This document shows, one piece after another, positions 33,394 to 41,916 of a stretch of 64,000 nt of DNA. The number at the start of each line of letters is the position of its first letter. Position 1 is the stretch's first letter. Source of the stretch: Spirosoma telluris (GTDB lineage Bacteria; Bacteroidota; Bacteroidia; Cytophagales; Spirosomataceae); NCBI GenBank assembly GCA_003259005.1, contig QLII01000001.1, positions 1,240,001-1,304,000 of the forward strand, given 5' to 3'. The notes beneath the pieces are model-generated. The model saw only the letters and a program-made list of their open reading frames with translations. It was not told the origin of the DNA and made no database searches. The position numbers and the translations under genes were made by a program.

Positions 33394-33606
33394 ATGAATC
33401 AGCAAGAATTTGAACGGATAACGGCAGCAGCGCGAAAGCTTGGATTGTATGGCGTTAGGACAGAATTAGTGGCCGATCAGATGTTTGTCACCTTTCCCGA
33501 TGGTATCGTAATGAGCTATCAAATGACCAAACTTCTGGAGATTGTTAAAGGCTATGCAATGAGCATTCAGCCAAAAGGAGCGGCTCTTTTTTGTACAGTT
33601 TGGTAA
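33394..33606 (+). CDS. Phage small protein, copy 2 of a duplicated pair
   Basis: 70 residues, a diverged paralogue of the preceding gene (FERITAAARKLGLYG, MTKLLEIVKGYAMSIQPKGA). Preceded by spacer copy 2. Divergence of the proteins with conservation of the spacer hints that the spacer itself is functional. Confidence 0.55.
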   Translation: MNQQEFERITAAARKLGLYGVRTELVADQMFVTFPDGIVMSYQMTKLLEIVKGYAMSIQPKGAALFCTVW

Positions 33607-33633
33607 GGTTGAAAACCCTTAAACCCTTTCAAC

Positions 33634-33960
33634 ATGCACAAACTTAAGCTTAAGCTCTACAAAGAGCAGTTTAGGCAACTTGTTCTATTCATTCCAGATC
33701 CTGGCCATCTCAGCAAACGGGACACAGTAAACAAACCCCTGGAGGAGATCCTACTGCTGGAGTGGCGAGGCAAATTAACCAGGCTCCAGATCCTGACCTG
33801 GCACCAGCGAGAACACAATAGGCAGTATACGTTAAGCCTGCCATTATCGGTGGCCGTGGCACTCTGGAGAGATCTCCAAAATTATGCGCTCACTGATGAG
33901 CTCCAGCTACTGGCCGATGAACTTGACCATGAGCTAATAGATGCAGGCCTAAGAAATTAA
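33634..33960 (+). CDS. Phage hypothetical protein
   Basis: 108 residues, basic N-terminus (MHKLKLKLYKEQFRQLVLFI) and an acidic Leu-rich C-terminus (DELQLLADELDHELIDAGLR). Not recognised. Confidence 0.5.
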   Translation: MHKLKLKLYKEQFRQLVLFIPDPGHLSKRDTVNKPLEEILLLEWRGKLTRLQILTWHQREHNRQYTLSLPLSVAVALWRDLQNYALTDELQLLADELDHELIDAGLRN

Positions 33961-33979
33961 CCGTTAACCAATCACATCC

Positions 33980-34168
33980 ATGTTTAAGATCCTGTTTACC
34001 TGTTCCCTACTGGCAATTCCTGTCGTACTTATTTCGGTCTGCCTGGCTCTTATAGTGGCCTGTTTTATGGCCATTTCGCTGCTCATCAATCCCATGTTTA
34101 AGCTCATGGACAACTCAATAAATCAATTTACCAAACCAGTAAAATTCAATCCTTATGGACGCGAATAA
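33980..34168 (+). CDS. Phage small membrane protein
   Basis: 62 residues with one long hydrophobic span (LFTCSLLAIPVVLISVCLAL, continuing to about residue 37) and a polar tail. Size and topology would suit a holin, an antiholin or a superinfection-exclusion peptide, but its early position does not favour lysis. Its 3' end overlaps the next gene by 14 bases. Confidence 0.5.
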   Translation: MFKILFTCSLLAIPVVLISVCLALIVACFMAISLLINPMFKLMDNSINQFTKPVKFNPYGRE

Positions 34169-34334
34169 ACACGAGGAAGTTATCCAAAAACCCCTCCAGA
34201 TAGGCGCTCATCTGAATAAGCAAGAACGCAAAGAAATGGAGCGAGATAACCAGGAGATCCAGGACAGTTTACTTATCCCTTATCGACCCAACCAATTCCT
34301 TTACGGCAAAGTAGCGACCAAAATCAAACGTTAA
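34155..34334 (+). CDS. Phage small charged protein
   Basis: 59 residues from ATG 34155, MDANKHEEVIQKPLQIGAHL to KVATKIKR, highly charged (LNKQERKEMERDNQEIQD). It overlaps the preceding membrane-protein gene, suggesting coupled translation. Not recognised. Confidence 0.5.
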   Translation: MDANKHEEVIQKPLQIGAHLNKQERKEMERDNQEIQDSLLIPYRPNQFLYGKVATKIKR

Positions 34335-34347
34335 TCCAACTCCACCA

Positions 34348-34755
34348 ATGCAAACAATCACAATAACCCTAGCGGAATACCTGGCCATTTTTCCCGAGCC
34401 AGAGCGCTGGATAATGAGCTCACCAGGCGAAAAGGAGATACAGCCAAAAGAGCGGAATATGATCCACACCCTTTACGGAAACTGCAACTTTAGGGGGCCA
34501 GAAATCAACATACCGAAGATCTGCAAAAACGTTGTGCAGCGCTCACAAAAGTCCATCCTATCAAAGCCATACTACCTGATTTACGTAGCCAGCAGGATTA
34601 TCCAAAAGGGGCCATTTGTTAGCTATTCGGATTGTTTTGAACTAGTGATGTGGCACATGGTTAACGAGCTCAACGCACGATATAAAGCAGAGCGTTTGCC
34701 AATTACCGTGGAGCTTGGAGGGTATGAACGGGATAGAGCAGGATTAAATGACTAA
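34348..34755 (+). CDS. Phage hypothetical protein
   Basis: 135 residues, 14 bases after the previous gene. Contains MIHTLYGNCNFRGPEINIPK and a Trp/His-rich middle. Not recognised. Confidence 0.5.
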   Translation: MQTITITLAEYLAIFPEPERWIMSSPGEKEIQPKERNMIHTLYGNCNFRGPEINIPKICKNVVQRSQKSILSKPYYLIYVASRIIQKGPFVSYSDCFELVMWHMVNELNARYKAERLPITVELGGYERDRAGLND

Positions 34756-34803
34756 ACCACCAGCCTGGCTACCGAACGTGGCCAGGCCTTAACTTTTCTT
34801 ATT

Positions 34804-35100
34804 ATGCCAAAGGGATATAATAATGATGGAACCAAAAAAGTACGGCCAGCCAACTCTGGCAGGAAAGTAAAGGAGGGGAAAAAGATCCATTCAAAGCTGG
34901 CTGTGGATGTGATTCAAATACTATCAAAGTTGGAAAATCCAGTGACATTTATTGAAAATGCGATTAGAGAAAAAGCGGCTAGAGGATCAGGCAAACGCCA
35001 GACGGAACCAGAGACATATGGAGGCATCAGGAAAGGAATACAGATTGATCTAATGGATATGCTGGAGCAGATTAACACAGAAAAAATGATAGGACTGTAA
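34804..35100 (+). CDS. Phage ribbon-helix-helix-like DNA-binding protein
   Basis: 98 residues. After a basic N-terminus (KKVRPANSGRKVKEGKK) comes KIHSKLAVDVIQILSKLENP then VTFIENAIREKAARG. The pattern of a short strand, helix, turn and FI-x-x-AIREK helix is that of ribbon-helix-helix repressors such as CopG relatives. A regulator of phage genes is the likely role. It is the last gene before the first cargo insertion. Confidence 0.5.
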   Translation: MPKGYNNDGTKKVRPANSGRKVKEGKKIHSKLAVDVIQILSKLENPVTFIENAIREKAARGSGKRQTEPETYGGIRKGIQIDLMDMLEQINTEKMIGL

Positions 35101-35215
35101 ACGCTTTTCTTGGATCAAAAGCCAAGGTTGGACATAGTAATAATTCTTAACTAAGAAATGTGATGTTAACTTTTTGTTAAACTGCTACAAATAATAATTA
35201 GCAGCAGTTATGCAC

Positions 35216-35223
35216 TATATTTG
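35216..35223 (+). promoter_or_regulatory. TATATTTG -7 element of the cargo lipoprotein gene
   Basis: A perfect TAnnTTTG match 31 bases before the ATG at 35254. No convincing TTG lies at the -33 distance, so this is only half of a promoter. Confidence 0.45.
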
Positions 35224-35253
35224 CCCCAATTCACGCTTTTTAAAATAAACTTT

Positions 35254-36045
35254 ATGAAAATCAACTTTAGCGGATGCCTTATTACGCTCATCTTTTCAAT
35301 TAGCCTTTTTGCTTGTTCTGACCACCGACTAGGAAGTTCGCTCTCACCCGTTCGGCTTCGGTTGAAGACCACTAATGATGGTACTACCTTGACTACCTAT
35401 GGCTACGATAGCCAGAACCGGCCTATTTCCATTACTCGTAATAATGTGGAAAGTACAATTTTGTATGGTGACCCTAAGCATATCTACACAACAACCGAGC
35501 CGGAAGTCAATCACATCTTTTATGTTACACCTAGCTTAACAATACCAGGTCAGGGCGAGATCATTATTTATCCACCTGTGCTAAACACTAATTTTACCGC
35601 AACTCGTTATGAATATTCGCAAGCGTTCAAAATTTATTACCCAGCGCCGTTACGAAACTTTCTTTATGCTTTTGATGGATCTGGGCGTTTAATTTCTTAT
35701 TCTGACCGATCTAATAATACTTCTGACATCAACGTGTATAACTATACATATTCCGACGATAATATCACCAATGAACAAGCGGGACTCTCAGCTGGTCATG
35801 GTGGTGTGTATAACTACATTTATACGTATGATGATAAGGTTAATCCGTTTTATGATCTATGGGATCCCCAAGTAAACCCTCGTTTACAGTTTTCGCGTAA
35901 TAACACGACTTCAATTAGTGTTCAGGGACAAGCTACTATTACATACACCTACGAGTATAATCAGCAGGGGTTACCTACTAAGAGAACTGGAACTCAAAAT
36001 GGGATACAAATCTCAGTGCTTACTTTCACGTATGAGTCATTCTAA
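35254..36045 (+). CDS. Cargo lipoprotein with YD/RHS-like repeats
   Basis: About 263 residues. The lipoprotein signal (GCLITLIFSISLFAC) is followed by repeated Tyr-rich elements: TTYGYDSQNRPISITRN, YAFDGSGRLISYSDRSNN, YNYTYSDDNITNE and YTYEYNQQGLPTKRTGTQNG, resembling YD repeats of secreted Bacteroidota proteins. It has its own promoter element and terminator, is AT-rich, and interrupts the phage operon, so it is lysogenic-conversion cargo. Surface location is likely; function unknown. Confidence 0.65.
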   Translation: MKINFSGCLITLIFSISLFACSDHRLGSSLSPVRLRLKTTNDGTTLTTYGYDSQNRPISITRNNVESTILYGDPKHIYTTTEPEVNHIFYVTPSLTIPGQGEIIIYPPVLNTNFTATRYEYSQAFKIYYPAPLRNFLYAFDGSGRLISYSDRSNNTSDINVYNYTYSDDNITNEQAGLSAGHGGVYNYIYTYDDKVNPFYDLWDPQVNPRLQFSRNNTTSISVQGQATITYTYEYNQQGLPTKRTGTQNGIQISVLTFTYESF

Positions 36046-36102
36046 GTCACTCTTTATAATTCGTTTGTAAATCGACTTATACCCTTTAATCGTATTACTA
36101 TC

Positions 36103-36131
36103 AGCCACGGCCAGCCAGCCGTGGCTTTTTT
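36103..36131 (+). terminator. Terminator after cargo lipoprotein
   Basis: AGCCACGG-CCAGCCAG-CCGTGGCT then six T. The same AGCCACGG stem recurs at 51487, after the cassette array. Confidence 0.85.
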
Positions 36132-36168
36132 ATGTCCTTTTGGCTGGCCAGATCTGATGCCAGATTTG
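36132..36168 (+). promoter_or_regulatory. Late promoter 1
   Basis: ATGTCCTTTTGGCTGGC (36132-36148) and CAGATTTG (36161-36168). From TCCTTT to CAGATTTG is 26 bases, the same as in the five other copies. The next start codon is only four bases after the -7 element, so the transcript would be almost leaderless. Confidence 0.7.
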
Positions 36169-36172
36169 GGCT

Positions 36173-36532
36173 ATGAACACAGTAAAAGTTATCTGGGAAT
36201 TTATCAAAGGCAATTACAAGCGCTTTGCCTGGGAGGTTGCGGCCATCCTGCTCTCCATTGTTGTCACCTGGCTCATCGGCCACTTTTCGGGCCAGGATGA
36301 GCTCAAGACCTGCCAGGATGAACGCACGGTTTTGCTCCAGGAAAAGGCCAACGCTCAGAGCGTTTTAGACTCCATCAAATGGAGCAAAGTGATTACCCTC
36401 AAGGAAACACAAATTAACTCCCTACAAAATGAAAACAACCGACTACGGGAAAAGGCTGCTCTGGACTCTGCTGCTGCTTACTCAGAGCTGGAGGCTATGC
36501 GCTCAATCAATAAACGGTACAAAGCAAAGTGA
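36173..36532 (+). CDS. Inner-membrane spanin-like protein
   Basis: 119 residues: a short cytoplasmic N-terminus, one membrane span (about residues 20-38, AWEVAAILLSIVVTWLIGHF), then a long charged coiled coil in the periplasm (LKETQINSLQNENNRLREKA). This is the plan of i-spanins such as lambda Rz, which bridge to an outer-membrane partner to fuse envelopes at lysis. The next gene begins inside it in another frame, as Rz1 does in Rz. No sequence homology is claimed. Confidence 0.5.
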   Translation: MNTVKVIWEFIKGNYKRFAWEVAAILLSIVVTWLIGHFSGQDELKTCQDERTVLLQEKANAQSVLDSIKWSKVITLKETQINSLQNENNRLREKAALDSAAAYSELEAMRSINKRYKAK

Positions 36533-36851
36533 TAGCCTGGCCGTAGCCGTGGATTTTATCCGCAATGCCAGGCAGGTAGAGCTGGATCTGATTAAAGGAG
36601 ATTGGGCTATAAAGAGAGAAGTGGTTTACGTGGCTCAACTCAGCAAACAGGAAACCACCATTAAGCAACTCACTGGAGATGTGGCCAGCCTTACGAAAAC
36701 AAACGAAAAGCTATCTGCCGACTTGACCGACACAAAGCAAAAGTTTGGACAGCAGGCACTAAAAACCAAGCAGGCCAGGCTGGAAATTTGGGCCATGCGG
36801 GTGGCCGTGGTACTTTACATAGCAGGCAAAGTAAAAAACATTATTCCATAA
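36429..36851 (+). CDS. Exported coiled-coil protein overlapping the spanin-like gene
   Basis: 140 residues, start 104 bases inside the previous gene. The N-terminus is a good signal peptide (KRLLWTLLLLTQSWRLCAQS), but no lipobox is present because the residue before Cys is Leu. A coiled coil follows (KQLTGDVASLTKTNEKLSAD) and a hydrophobic C-terminus (IWAMRVAVVLYIAGKV) that may span a membrane. As partner of an i-spanin it would be unusual. Joining both frames by one error would need an inserted base, which is rare here. Confidence 0.5.
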   Translation: MKTTDYGKRLLWTLLLLTQSWRLCAQSINGTKQSDSLAVAVDFIRNARQVELDLIKGDWAIKREVVYVAQLSKQETTIKQLTGDVASLTKTNEKLSADLTDTKQKFGQQALKTKQARLEIWAMRVAVVLYIAGKVKNIIP

Positions 36852-36878
36852 AAAAGGCCTGGAAGTTCAGGCCTTTTT
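36851..36878. terminator. Bidirectional terminator
   Basis: AAAAAGGCCTG-GAAGTT-CAGGCCTTTTT separates the rightward spanin-like pair from the leftward GAF gene. Confidence 0.85.
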
Positions 36879-36887
36879 AGTTACTAA

Positions 36888-37622
36888 TTAATCAAGTTGA
36901 TGCATTCGATTTAGTCCATCCTCAATCTCTCTTACTGTTTTGATGGACTCCTTAAGTAATGGTCTAATCGCTTCAGGACTTGGGTCGATTGCTTTTGTTA
37001 TCAATTCTAAAAACCTATTGTGTAGTTGAAGAACTTGCGGTCTTACTTCATTTCTAGCGATAGCCACTATTTGTTCTAACTCGTCATTTCGTTGTTCCAA
37101 CAATTTTTTTACCGTTGAAAGCGCTTTGTTAGATCGACGGAGTTCCAGCAAATTAACTACCTGTTTGGCTAGGGTTTTTAAAGCCGCTAGTTGTTTTTCA
37201 GTTAGCTCTTTAGGATTGTTGTCGATCACACATAATGAACCGAGTGGAAAGCCCTCATTATTTACCAAAGGGACACCAGCGTAGAAAATTACATTTGGAT
37301 CACCCGTTACTAACGGATTGTCTGCAAAACGTGAATCCTGTCGTGAATCTGGAACAATTAATGTTTCGGTTGGATTGAGAATCCCATGCGCACAGAACGC
37401 AAATTCTTTGGGCGTTTCCCGAACATCAAGTCCATGATTGGATTTGAACCACTGCCGTTTATCATCAATCAGGCTAATTAAGGAAATCGGCGTTTGGCAA
37501 ATTTCGGAGGCCAGGCTAGTGAGTTCGTCATACTCTTGTTCAGGTAAGGAGTCTAGAATGTCATAACTTTTAAGGGCACTAATACGGTTCTGTTCCTCTG
37601 GATGAGGAAGGGGATTTTTCAT
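36888..37622 (-). CDS. GAF-domain protein carried as prophage cargo
   Basis: 244 residues from ATG 37622 ([20 protein letters not shown]). The GAF domain spans about residues 15-165: [79 protein letters not shown] coiled coil follows (residues 165-200). This is the N-terminal sensor of Bacteroidota GAF histidine kinases and cyclases, but no kinase or cyclase domain is attached. Leftward, against the operon, with its own terminator. A partner for a host signalling protein is possible. Confidence 0.8.
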   Translation of the reverse strand: MKNPLPHPEEQNRISALKSYDILDSLPEQEYDELTSLASEICQTPISLISLIDDKRQWFKSNHGLDVRETPKEFAFCAHGILNPTETLIVPDSRQDSRFADNPLVTGDPNVIFYAGVPLVNNEGFPLGSLCVIDNNPKELTEKQLAALKTLAKQVVNLLELRRSNKALSTVKKLLEQRNDELEQIVAIARNEVRPQVLQLHNRFLELITKAIDPSPEAIRPLLKESIKTVREIEDGLNRMHQLD

Positions 37623-37694
37623 GTCATTTATTAGCCAGGTTAAAGCAAAACTACATAAGAATCTCAAGAATCAACTTATAGAAGGCAGTAAAAA

Positions 37695-37731
37695 CTGTCC
37701 TTTCTGGAGCTGCCTGGCCGGTGCAACTTTG
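37695..37731 (+). promoter_or_regulatory. Late promoter 2
   Basis: CTGTCCTTTCTGGAGCTGCC (37695-37714) and CAACTTTG (37724-37731), 26 bases from TCCTTT to the -7 element. It follows the GAF cargo and precedes the portal module; the next ATG is 25 bases further. Confidence 0.65.
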
Positions 37732-37756
37732 GGCAGGTATTAAGCAAACCAGACAG

Positions 37757-37957
37757 ATGCAGCTAGTAAAATTTATCACTAATTCAGATGGGCCAGTACG
37801 GGAGATCCACATAAATCCTGAGTTCGTCATGGATGTGGAGCAGAGCGTAAACAGGCCAGCCGATGAGAGCTTCATTACCCTTATGGATGGCCGTAATTAT
37901 CGGGTTAATGTGTCGGTGGCCGTGGCTGTTAAACGTATCCAGCTCAATGGCAAGTAA
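37757..37957 (+). CDS. Phage hypothetical protein
   Basis: 66 residues from ATG 37757, MQLVKFITNSDGPVREIHIN. An in-frame GTG at 37721 overlaps the promoter and is unlikely to be the start. The stop overlaps the next start (ATGGCAAGTAA), so the two genes are coupled. Not recognised. Confidence 0.55.
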   Translation: MQLVKFITNSDGPVREIHINPEFVMDVEQSVNRPADESFITLMDGRNYRVNVSVAVAVKRIQLNGK

Positions 37958-38267
37958 CGCCAGGACAATTACCCGAAGGGCCATGTTTGCCGAAATCCAC
38001 CAGGATACGCTGGAGGGTGGCAAGAGTCATGTTTTCTCACTTAAGTACGTCAAAAAGGATAGTACCGTAGGCCAAAAGGCCAGAGTCAGAAAGTGTTCCA
38101 AAAACTTGCCAGGCGCTAAAGGCTACCGGGGAAACATCAATTTAAACCACGTGCTCCTCTTGGAGAACCTGGACAACCAAAAGCCCGGCGGGGCACCGCA
38201 ACCATTCGAGATCTGCATAGATCTGATTCTGGAGTACAACGGCCAGCGGGTGGTGCACACGTATTAA
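37947..38267 (+). CDS. Phage hypothetical protein
   Basis: 106 residues, MASNARTITRRAMFAEIHQD to YNGQRVVHTY. Overlaps the previous gene by 11 bases and ends six bases before the portal gene. Contains KVRKCSKNLPGAKGYRGN-like basic sequence. Probably structural by position. Confidence 0.55.
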   Translation: MASNARTITRRAMFAEIHQDTLEGGKSHVFSLKYVKKDSTVGQKARVRKCSKNLPGAKGYRGNINLNHVLLLENLDNQKPGGAPQPFEICIDLILEYNGQRVVHTY

Positions 38268-38272
38268 ACGCT

Positions 38273-39542
38273 ATGGAGTGGATCAGTGATAATGCGGTAT
38301 TAATACCGAACGAGAAAAACGGGGCCTTGCTCCAGCTTACGGATGGGCGAGATCAGGTGTATGGTTCTGGCCGGATGCTTTCGATGGATGGAGGCCGGGA
38401 CTGGATACCCTGGGGAGATGCCGACAACCAGCCAAACCAGATGGCCAAACTGGTGCAAAACAACAACCAGATCAGGCCACTCCTGGAGGCCACCCGAGAT
38501 ATGATTTACGGCTCTGGTATTGGTTTCTTTGAGCTGGTTTATGCCGGTAAAACCATGATGCTGGAGCCCTACACCGATCCAAAGCTGGAGGAGTGGATGT
38601 ATGAAACGGAGCTAACAAATTACATAATAGCGGCCATCAATGAGCGGGTGACAAACGCCAATCATTTTACCCGCTTTGAGTTTACCGTGGATGGCACTCC
38701 CCTACTCTCCATTTCGGACAGTTTTACCACCCGGATTGGCCTACCCAAAAACGGGAAAGTGGTTAACTACCTGCAAAATCCATTCTTTGGAGAAGGTCGG
38801 GGCACACTAGGCAAAAGCGATTCCTTACCGGCATTTAACCGGAAAGATCCCAAAGCCAGCATCGTGAGCATTTTCCACTCAAGGGAGCACATTTCTGGAA
38901 ATCCCTTTTATGCGTTTCCTTCCTGGTGGTGCTCACGCGACTGGATCGAAGTGGCCAACTTAATACCGCTCTTTCACAAATCAGGCCTCAAAAACGGGTA
39001 CAATATTAAGTACCTCATTAAGATGCCGAAAGACTATTTCGATCAGGAAGGCGGTAAGGATCTGGCACCCGATGCCATCAAAAAGAAGTGGGCAACCTTT
39101 GGCGAAAACCTAAAAACGTGGCTCTCTGGAGTGGATAACGTTAATAAATCCCTCCTGGTGAGATACCTAAGAGGAGATGATGGCAAAGCGCTGGAGTCCA
39201 TTGATGTGGTGCCACTCAAAAACGAAATGTCAGACGATGCCTATTCTAAGGTTTGGGAAATGGCCGGGGTATCCATTACCAATGCCGTTGGCATCCTGCC
39301 CGTTTTGGGGGTGTAACACCAGGCTCCAAAAGTGGCGATTCAGGGAGCCAGGTAAGAACGGTGGCCGATTACCAGCAGCATTTTAGAACACCCGTACAAC
39401 GGCAGATCTTGCTGGAGCCAATCCAGATGGCCCTAAGAGCCATGAATTACTCAAACATCATTCCAGTATTTAAGGAGGTACAACTGACCACTCTGGACAA
39501 GAACCCAACCGGCAAACAGGCCGTCGTAAACCACGCTGCATA
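38273..39542 (+). CDS. Phage portal protein candidate (one apparent frameshift)
   Basis: About 423 residues after restoring one base in the T/G run near 39309 (GILPVFGGVTPGSKSGDSGS). The fold plan suits a portal: N-terminal MIYGSGIGFFELVYAG and membrane-free helices, FHSREHISGNPFYAFPSWWC, then SKVWEMAGVSITNAVGILPV and a C-terminal helix RTPVQRQILLEPIQMALRAM, as in Bacteroidota prophage portals. The portal ring at the capsid vertex channels DNA. No terminase precedes it, which is unusual. Confidence 0.65.
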
Positions 39543-40511
39543 ATGCTAACCGCTGAGATCATCAAGGGCCAATTAGGAGGCATCCAGGCTTCGATCAACT
39601 TTAAGACTCTGGAGCCGTTTGCCCACTTTGCCGAACGCTGGTTTAAAGACCTGGCCGGGGAGCCACTCATGGACTACTTAAAGGGGATTACGGCTCCAGC
39701 GGCTGGCAGCGATGATGCCGATTTGCTTTACCTGGCTCATGCCTGCATGAGCTGGAAATGTTACGAGCTGGCTTTTCCGCACATGAAATTTAAAGCCGGG
39801 GAGTTAGGCCTGCAAAAAGTGAACGGCCAGAACGCGGTGGCTATCTCAAAATGGGAGTATGTAGATTCTAAAGAGGCTAACCTGGCCATGCTGGATCTGG
39901 CTCTGGAGAACTTCTGGAGCGCTATGGAGTCCATTAAACCAGCGGCCTGGACTGGCTCCACGGCCTACACCAAACGTCAGCAGGTGTTTATCCGATCTGC
40001 CACGGAGCTGGCCGAACACATCCCCACCTTAGGCCGCAAAAACCGACTCTTTGAGCAGCTTCTTACTTACATCCGTAGAGCCGAACAAAGCTATATACGG
40101 CCAATTCTCACGGAGGCCGATTACATCGCTTTAAAAGTTAAGTGGCGCGATCCAGCAGCCACCTGGAGCCCACAGGAGCAGATACTGCTGGATCTAATAC
40201 GGCCAGCGGTGGCTCACATGGCACTCTATGAGGCCTACCCCTATTTGCCTCTTACGTTAGACGTTACCGGCATTACTGAGAGCCGATCTAAGGATGGAGC
40301 GCTGGAGCAGGTAGCACCTGGAGCCGATGCCAAAAACGGCCAAAAACGGCAGCTCTACACCGATGGCCAGAACTGCCTGGCCGAACTAAACCAATACCTC
40401 CAGGCCACGGCCACAGCAAGCCTCTTTCCGGGCTATTACCAGGCTCAACTGGCCAAAGTTGGCACCCAACTAACCGACGATTTTACAAACGAATCTTTAA
40501 TTATCCTTTAG
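39543..40511 (+). CDS. Phage structural protein, DUF6712-like
   Basis: 322 residues, directly after the portal. Mostly helical (FKTLEPFAHFAERWFKDLAG, LNQYLQATATASLFPGYYQA). Its place and size suit the Bacteroidota phage family described as DUF6712, thought to be virion proteins; I make that link from memory of the family's context, not a strong motif. Confidence 0.5.
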   Translation: MLTAEIIKGQLGGIQASINFKTLEPFAHFAERWFKDLAGEPLMDYLKGITAPAAGSDDADLLYLAHACMSWKCYELAFPHMKFKAGELGLQKVNGQNAVAISKWEYVDSKEANLAMLDLALENFWSAMESIKPAAWTGSTAYTKRQQVFIRSATELAEHIPTLGRKNRLFEQLLTYIRRAEQSYIRPILTEADYIALKVKWRDPAATWSPQEQILLDLIRPAVAHMALYEAYPYLPLTLDVTGITESRSKDGALEQVAPGADAKNGQKRQLYTDGQNCLAELNQYLQATATASLFPGYYQAQLAKVGTQLTDDFTNESLIIL

Positions 40512-40512
40512 A

Positions 40513-41349
40513 ATGAACACGCAAAACAAAGCGACCAAAGCAGCCAGCCAAGTAGGTGGCGTAGTGCATCCACTCAACCAGGCAAAAACCTTGTTGCATA
40601 GCATTGAGCCTGCTGCTCCAGCGCTCTCATTGGAGGAGCAGGCTCAACAGATCCAGGCACAAAAAGAAGCGCTCCAGGAGCAGGAGAATGAGCTGGAGCT
40701 TAAGATGCAACAGGCGCAAGAGCAGGAGCAGGCCAGAAAGCTGGAGGAGTACAACAATTTGCGAGAGGATGCCACTGGATTCCGCGCAACAGCCGCCAAA
40801 GAGACGGACGAGGAAAGTAAGCGGCTGTATGTGCAGTGGGCGCTGGATGCCGACAAACAAGCCAACCAACTGGCCAGGGAGTTAGGCCTGGCCATTGAGG
40901 AGCCGGAGGATATCCACCAGGAAAGCAAGGCCGTTAAAGCCGTTGGCTCTCTGCTGAAACACCGACTAGGAGCCGTAGTACAGATCTCTTTGCTTCTGCT
41001 GGCCATTTGGGTGGCAAACCACTATTTCAATAGCACAGGTGAGCACATCAAAGAGGTAAACAAAGTACTGCCGGTTGAGCAGCAGATGAGCGCTTACGAT
41101 GAAACGTCTGTGCAAAAGTTCTTTTTTGAGAAATGGGTGGAGTTCTGGGATCTGCCGGTGGGACTCTTTAAACTGCTCATTATGGTGCCTTTTGTTGCCT
41201 TTTATATGTTGCCGTTTATTCGTTCGCGAAAAGATTTTTTCACTGAATTTTTTGAGGATTTAACCCCCTATCAGAGATGTCTACTAACGCTTTCCTTTAT
41301 TGCCTTGTTTGTCTTACACTCTGCGCTAACTCATGGAGTCAAGCCCTAA
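40513..41349 (+). CDS. Phage coiled-coil membrane protein
   Basis: 278 residues. Residues 40-90 are a Glu/Gln coiled coil (EEQAQQIQAQKEALQEQENE). Three hydrophobic spans follow: VVQISLLLLAIWVANHYF, LFKLLIMVPFVAFYMLPF, LLTLSFIALFVLHSALT. The endolysin candidate begins inside its 3' end, so a lysis role (holin) or a virion membrane role are both possible. Confidence 0.5.
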   Translation: MNTQNKATKAASQVGGVVHPLNQAKTLLHSIEPAAPALSLEEQAQQIQAQKEALQEQENELELKMQQAQEQEQARKLEEYNNLREDATGFRATAAKETDEESKRLYVQWALDADKQANQLARELGLAIEEPEDIHQESKAVKAVGSLLKHRLGAVVQISLLLLAIWVANHYFNSTGEHIKEVNKVLPVEQQMSAYDETSVQKFFFEKWVEFWDLPVGLFKLLIMVPFVAFYMLPFIRSRKDFFTEFFEDLTPYQRCLLTLSFIALFVLHSALTHGVKP

Positions 41350-41912
41350 AAAAGAAGCCTAAAAAGGTTATCGTGCTGGCCACCTATCCAGCTAAACCGA
41401 TTACGCTAGATGAGACTAAGCTAAGGCAAGCCATTTACGACTCAGCAGCCACTTTTCTAGGCCTTAAGGAGCTCACCGATCACAACGATGCCGAATGGAT
41501 CAGTAAGATTAACCTGTCTAATGGCCTGCCAGAGCGCTCTTTGTATTGTGCCAGCGGCTTTTATTTTGCTCATCGAATCAACGGGGTAAAACTGCCGGTT
41601 CGTTCGGTGGGCATGGTGGCCAGCTACTTTGCCGACCCTAAGAAAATCATCTACCGGCGAAACCAACGGGGCAACCAGCGTAAAGGCATCAAACCGCGCC
41701 GGATGGATGCCGTTAGTTTGTACGCTTCTCACATTGAAGGCCTGGCCGTGGAGGAGTGGGATACGGAGGAGGAGGAGGTTTTTCTTATCGGATTTAACAC
41801 GACGGGAGGCCGTGGCACCGTGGGTGGCTGTTACCGAAACAGGCGCAAAAAATCGGAAATTAAACTAATTGCCAACTGGATTACACCCTATTTACTTTCT
41901 CTCAAACAGTAG
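41277..41912 (+). CDS. Exported peptidoglycan hydrolase candidate (endolysin)
   Basis: 211 residues, starting 73 bases inside the preceding gene. The signal peptide (AFLYCLVCLTLCANSWSQ) implies Sec export. The mature part has an N-terminal helix (QAIYDSAATFLGLKELTDHN), a Cys at the start of a helix (SLYCASGFYFAHRI) and a later His (YASHIEGLAVEEW), the layout of CHAP/NlpC-type cysteine peptidases. FLIGFNTTGGRG fits the strand after the His. Endolysin is the natural reading next to a multi-span membrane protein; family is inferred from layout. Confidence 0.55.
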   Translation: MSTNAFLYCLVCLTLCANSWSQALKKKPKKVIVLATYPAKPITLDETKLRQAIYDSAATFLGLKELTDHNDAEWISKINLSNGLPERSLYCASGFYFAHRINGVKLPVRSVGMVASYFADPKKIIYRRNQRGNQRKGIKPRRMDAVSLYASHIEGLAVEEWDTEEEEVFLIGFNTTGGRGTVGGCYRNRRKKSEIKLIANWITPYLLSLKQ

Positions 41913-41916
41913 CCAA

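Noticed and set aside
36173..36851. Single spanin-like gene split by an error
   Set aside because: Joining the frames would need an inserted base rather than a lost one, and the second frame has its own good signal peptide. I keep two overlapping genes, with this as the alternative.
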